The translations under genes and the position numbers were made by a program. The notes under the pieces were generated by a model. The model saw nothing but the letters and a program-made list of their open reading frames with translations. It had not been told where the DNA came from and made no database searches. DNA of 8,718 nt from an uncultured Chitinophagaceae bacterium (GTDB taxonomy: Bacteria > Bacteroidota > Bacteroidia > Chitinophagales > Chitinophagaceae), in the NCBI GenBank assembly GCA_903832075.1, contig CAILAF010000248.1, positions 1-8,718 of the forward strand. The letters are read 5' to 3'. Shown here in pieces: positions 5,896-8,718 of the stretch. Each line of letters opens with the position of its first letter. Position 1 is the stretch's first letter.

Positions 5896-8415
5896 ATGAA
5901 ATTTTGTAAAATAATTTTATTCTGTATTATTTTAACCTTGCCTTTTTGTCTACAGGCACAAAGCTGGGATGCCCAAAATTCGGGAGGGGGAGATTATATT
6001 GAAAGCGTTAGTTTTATTAGTCCTGCGCAAGGCTGGATGTTGGGTTCCGGTGGCTACATATACCTTACTTCTAATGGAGGAACTACCTGGAAAATGGTTA
6101 ACTCGGGATTCTCTTCACTTACGGCTATCTATTTTGTAGATGCATTAAATGGATGGGCTGTTGGAGCAACCGGAACTATTATAAAAACAAGTGATGGCGG
6201 CAATACTTGGACTGCACAAACATCCGGTAGAACAGAAAATCTATTTGCAATATATTTTACCGATGCCTCACATGGATATGTAGTTGGTGGCGCAGGCGCA
6301 ACAGGAGTTATTTTAAAGACGACCGACGGAGGAACAACTTGGAATTGGGAGCCTTATTTCGACCTTACCTTAAATAGTGTATATTTTATCGATGCCAATC
6401 ATGGATGGGCAGTGGGCAATAACGGAAGACTTTATCATACTACTAATGCCGGTCTAAATTGGACTGCACAAACATCAGGTACTACATCTACTTTATACGG
6501 TGTATATTTTACAGATATTAATAATGGATGGGCTGTTGGGTATAACGGAACTATTTTAAATACAACAAATGGGGGTACAACATGGGTCGCACAAACATCA
6601 GGTACTTCAAACGGGCTTAACAGTGTTTATTTTACTTCAGTTACGCAGGGATGGGCTGTGGGTTATACGGGTACTATACTAACAACAGCTAATGGTGGTA
6701 GCACATGGACTGATCAAAGTTATCCGACCTCACATAATTTATGGGGACTAACTTTTAATGGGGCTAATAATGGTTGGGCTGTTGGAGATGGCGGAACCAT
6801 ATTAAGCTATTATTCCGATACATGGACCGGAGGAAACAGCACAACAGATTGGGCTACACCCGCAAACTGGCAAAGTGGTGCTGTACCGATTAGTACCGAT
6901 AATGTATTGATTCCTTCCACTACATTTCAACCGGTTATAAGTTCAAGTACTACAGCAGTTGCAAGTAATTTAGCTATTCAAAATGGAGCTATCTTAAATA
7001 TAGCCACCGGAGGCGTATTAACTTCGGGTGGTAATATTGTTGTTAATAAAGGAGGTGCAATTACGGGAGACTATTCAGGTATTGGAGGTACAACAACCTT
7101 ACAGGAAAATATAGTAGGACAAAGGGGCTGGAGAATGTTTGCCAATCCATTTACAACAGCAACAAACATAGCTGCAACAGCCGCTACTAATGATATTACC
7201 ATTGGAACTTTATTGCCATCAAGTAATATAACCGATTCAAGAACATACGTGAGTAATGCATGGGTTAATGTAGTGAGTCCTGCAACAACATGGGCAGCCA
7301 ATACACCTTATGCCTTATTCATCAGAGGGTTAGCCCGTGAGGTAACAGGATTAACTTATAGCGGTGGCCCAACAGCTTTTACTTATAATGTAAGCGGTAC
7401 ATTAAATGGTAATACTACCAGTATAACACCTACCAATACTACTGATTTTATTTTGGTAGGTAATCCATATGTAGCACCTGTAAACACAAAGGCATTAACA
7501 GGACAAACAGCCGGAAAAAATTATTATACCTATCAAATTGCAGTGACAGGTACGCCAAGAGTAAATTCCGGAAGTTGGGCAGCATCAGGATCAACATCAG
7601 ATGCAACACACACCATACCTGTACTGGGTGTAATAGCGTATCAACCTGCCAGCACAATACTATTCAGTATTACACCGGCTGATATTAATACGGGCGGTAC
7701 TCTACAAACAGGATTGTTTGGCATACAACCGCCAACATCGCAATTAGAGTTATTGATAGAACAAAATGGATATTACCAAGATAAGATGTATGTAAGATTA
7801 GATGCCAATGCTACTGTAAATGGAACAGATCATAATGATCTGAAGAAATTATACAATGATAATGTAAATGTATATAGCATAGCTACAGCAGATAATACCC
7901 GATTAGCCATTGATGCAAGAAATGCATTAAGCACCATACCACTTGGAATAAGTGCACTGCAAGGAGATTATAATTTTAAACTAAGCAGCAATAATTTACC
8001 GGAAGGAACTATAGTGTATTTGAATGATAAATTACTGAACACAGAAACTGAATTAAAAGTTGGTGATACTTATAGTTTTACTATTAATGGAGATGCCTCA
8101 ACACATGGGGAACAAAGATTTGAATTAGCATTTAATACTAAGAAAAGTGTAACACCAACAACAGATGCTGCAAATGGATTAACAGCGAATGTATTGGGTA
8201 ATATCACCAATGGCAATTTAGTGGCAGTAGAGATATCGGGAAGTTCCGGACCTGTAAACATTGCAATGAAAGACATGAATGGAAAAGCAATAGGCACAGT
8301 GAATGCAACGAATGGGATACAATACATTAATATAGGACATGCTGTATCCGGGATGTTGTTATTACAGATCAGTGATGGAAAGAGCACCATTATTAAAAAA
8401 ATAATGAAACTCTAA
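5896..8415 (+). CDS. Large secreted protein: seven-bladed YCF48/BNR-like propeller on a T9SS-type scaffold (module 2)
   Basis: An 839-residue protein. The signal peptide cleaves at QA|QS (21/22). Residues about 23-306 hold seven repeats of about 41 residues with a GWAVG core (glycines at 46, 86, 127, 170, 211, 252 and 293). Six also carry an Asp-box-like (S/T)xx(G/A)GxxW turn such as TSDGGNTW. This is the YCF48/photosystem II stability-factor type of beta-propeller. Blade 7 lacks its final TW strand, and SWDAQNSG at 23-30 matches that strand, so the ring probably closes by an N-to-C-terminal overlap. Residues 309-400 (TWTGGNSTTDW..PANW) are a module common in Bacteroidota surface proteins. 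Residues about 400-760 are the scaffold shared with the protein at 3079 (RGWRMFANPF, FILVGNPY, IPVLGVIAYQPAS). The C-terminus (NVLGNITNGNL... SGMLLLQISDGK... KKIMKL) resembles a divergent T9SS type A sorting domain. It is followed after 54 bases by its small PID-CTERM-like partner. The function is probably binding at the cell surface; no ligand can be read from sequence. Confidence 0.87.
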   Translation: MKFCKIILFCIILTLPFCLQAQSWDAQNSGGGDYIESVSFISPAQGWMLGSGGYIYLTSNGGTTWKMVNSGFSSLTAIYFVDALNGWAVGATGTIIKTSDGGNTWTAQTSGRTENLFAIYFTDASHGYVVGGAGATGVILKTTDGGTTWNWEPYFDLTLNSVYFIDANHGWAVGNNGRLYHTTNAGLNWTAQTSGTTSTLYGVYFTDINNGWAVGYNGTILNTTNGGTTWVAQTSGTSNGLNSVYFTSVTQGWAVGYTGTILTTANGGSTWTDQSYPTSHNLWGLTFNGANNGWAVGDGGTILSYYSDTWTGGNSTTDWATPANWQSGAVPISTDNVLIPSTTFQPVISSSTTAVASNLAIQNGAILNIATGGVLTSGGNIVVNKGGAITGDYSGIGGTTTLQENIVGQRGWRMFANPFTTATNIAATAATNDITIGTLLPSSNITDSRTYVSNAWVNVVSPATTWAANTPYALFIRGLAREVTGLTYSGGPTAFTYNVSGTLNGNTTSITPTNTTDFILVGNPYVAPVNTKALTGQTAGKNYYTYQIAVTGTPRVNSGSWAASGSTSDATHTIPVLGVIAYQPASTILFSITPADINTGGTLQTGLFGIQPPTSQLELLIEQNGYYQDKMYVRLDANATVNGTDHNDLKKLYNDNVNVYSIATADNTRLAIDARNALSTIPLGISALQGDYNFKLSSNNLPEGTIVYLNDKLLNTETELKVGDTYSFTINGDASTHGEQRFELAFNTKKSVTPTTDAANGLTANVLGNITNGNLVAVEISGSSGPVNIAMKDMNGKAIGTVNATNGIQYINIGHAVSGMLLLQISDGKSTIIKKIMKL

Positions 8416-8425
8416 GTGAATCAAT

Positions 8426-8450
8426 AGTCGGGAGTCAGGAGACCGGAGTT
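8426..8450. repeat. Heptamer tandem repeat upstream of the second small gene
   Basis: Seven-base units run without spacers: AGTCGGG (8426-8432), AGTCAGG (8433-8439), AGACCGG (8440-8446) and a partial AGTT (8447-8450). They lie in the 54-base gap between the large gene and the small gene of module 2. The matching gap in module 1 (5317-5360) has no such array, so it was inserted or expanded in module 2 only. Confidence 0.72.
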
Positions 8451-8469
8451 AAAACCAAAAAGAAACAGT

Positions 8470-8715
8470 ATGAAAAAGATGATCAACTCAAATAATATAA
8501 AAGCGATACTAAGAATAGTATGCACAATCATGATATTGATAGTAATTACAAGTATAAAAGCCCATGCACAACCAGCTGATCCGGGTGGAGAAGTAGATGC
8601 TCCGATAGATGGAGGCTTGTCACTACTCATTGCAGGTGGTGTTGGATATGGAGTGAAGAAAGTAAAGGAGAGTCGGAAGTCAAGAGTCGGGAGAACAGAA
8701 AGTGACAGGCTGTAA
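8470..8715 (+). CDS. Small PID-CTERM-like sorting-signal protein (module 2)
   Basis: An 81-residue paralogue of the protein at 5361. It has the same layout at the same residue positions: signal peptide 1-33 (AHA|Q), linker 34-44 (QPADPGGEVDA), PIDGG (45-49), Gly-rich hydrophobic segment to about 62, and basic KKVKESRK (63-70). Residues 42-61 are identical in the two proteins, so the sorting region is more strictly kept than the signal peptide. The last 10 or so residues (SRVGRTESDRL) are unrelated to the other copy and are encoded by a heptamer repeat. The ATG follows ACAGT, as in copy 1 (GCAGT), supporting the start. It lies 54 bases after the large gene at 5896 and is probably co-transcribed with it. 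The gene ends three bases before the window edge, so what follows is unseen. The role is unknown beyond an inferred membrane-anchored or processed mini-substrate. Confidence 0.8.
   Translation: MKKMINSNNIKAILRIVCTIMILIVITSIKAHAQPADPGGEVDAPIDGGLSLLIAGGVGYGVKKVKESRKSRVGRTESDRL
8671..8698. repeat. Heptamer repeat inside the 3' end of the second small gene
   Basis: Contiguous seven-base units AGTCGGA (8671-8677), AGTCAAG (8678-8684), AGTCGGG (8685-8691) and AGAACAG (8692-8698) belong to the same family as the array at 8426-8450. They encode the C-terminal tail after the basic cluster. The small gene therefore has this repeat on both sides. The units are not multiples of three, so a change in copy number would change the reading frame of the tail. 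Confidence 0.72.
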
Positions 8716-8718
8716 GTA

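Larger units (their letters stand above)
3079..8715 (+). repeat. Tandem duplication of a two-gene surface-protein module
   Basis: The arrangement large T9SS-type protein plus tiny PID-CTERM-like protein occurs twice in the same orientation: 3079-5594 and 5896-8715. Similarity covers the C-terminal about 450 residues of the large genes (from about 3955 in copy 1 and 7065 in copy 2) and the whole small gene including the last bases of its leader. From the shared RGW motif to the stop the large proteins have almost the same length (434 and 430 residues). The N-terminal halves of the large genes are not alike, and the region between modules (5595-5895) is not repeated inside the window. Confidence 0.85.

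Noticed and set aside
7071..8630. Minus-strand frames at 7071-7301, 7448-7657, 8070-8390 and 8421-8630
   Set aside because: They are antisense shadows of the second large gene and of the second small gene; the hydrophobic runs in them come from complementing the coding strand.
8426..8698. CRISPR-like array made of AGTCGGG units
   Set aside because: The units are contiguous, only seven bases long and have no spacers; they are simple tandem repeats.

Overview
The window looks like a chromosomal segment of a low-GC member of the Bacteroidota that has a type IX secretion system (T9SS). A Chitinophagaceae-like lineage is a reasonable guess but is not proven here. The evidence is: a GH2 glycosidase of the Bacteroidota type; two large Ser/Thr/Asn-rich surface proteins with T9SS-type C-terminal sorting regions; tiny proteins ending in a PID-CTERM-like sorting signal; A-rich start regions without clear Shine-Dalgarno sites; and five signal peptides that all place Gln at +1 after an Ala cleavage site, as is usual in this phylum.

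Layout. Positions 1-1942 (minus strand) hold most of a secreted GH2 beta-galactosidase-type enzyme whose C-terminus lies beyond the left edge. A 382-base divergent intergenic region follows, carrying three 11-base tandem repeats. Positions 2325-2993 (+) encode a stand-alone phage tail-collar-domain protein of the microcystin-dependent protein type. The rest is a two-gene module present twice in tandem on the plus strand: a large T9SS-type surface protein (3079-5316; 5896-8415), followed after 44 or 54 bases by a 77-81 residue protein (5361-5594; 8470-8715) made almost entirely of a signal peptide plus a C-terminal sorting signal. A rho-independent terminator at 5609-5642 separates the two modules.

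How the genes fit together. The two large proteins share about 430-450 residues of C-terminal scaffold and sorting domain, but their N-terminal heads differ: an unrecognised beta-rich domain in the first and a seven-bladed YCF48/BNR-like propeller in the second. This looks like a duplicated surface-protein platform with exchangeable heads, each paired with its own mini PID-CTERM partner. The 3' ends of the two small genes run into two unrelated families of repetitive DNA, and their C-terminal tails diverge at that point. The paired, head-swapped module is the most interesting element in the window. The GH2 gene and the tail-collar gene show no clear functional link to it. No RNA genes, CRISPR array, transposase or replication origin was seen.
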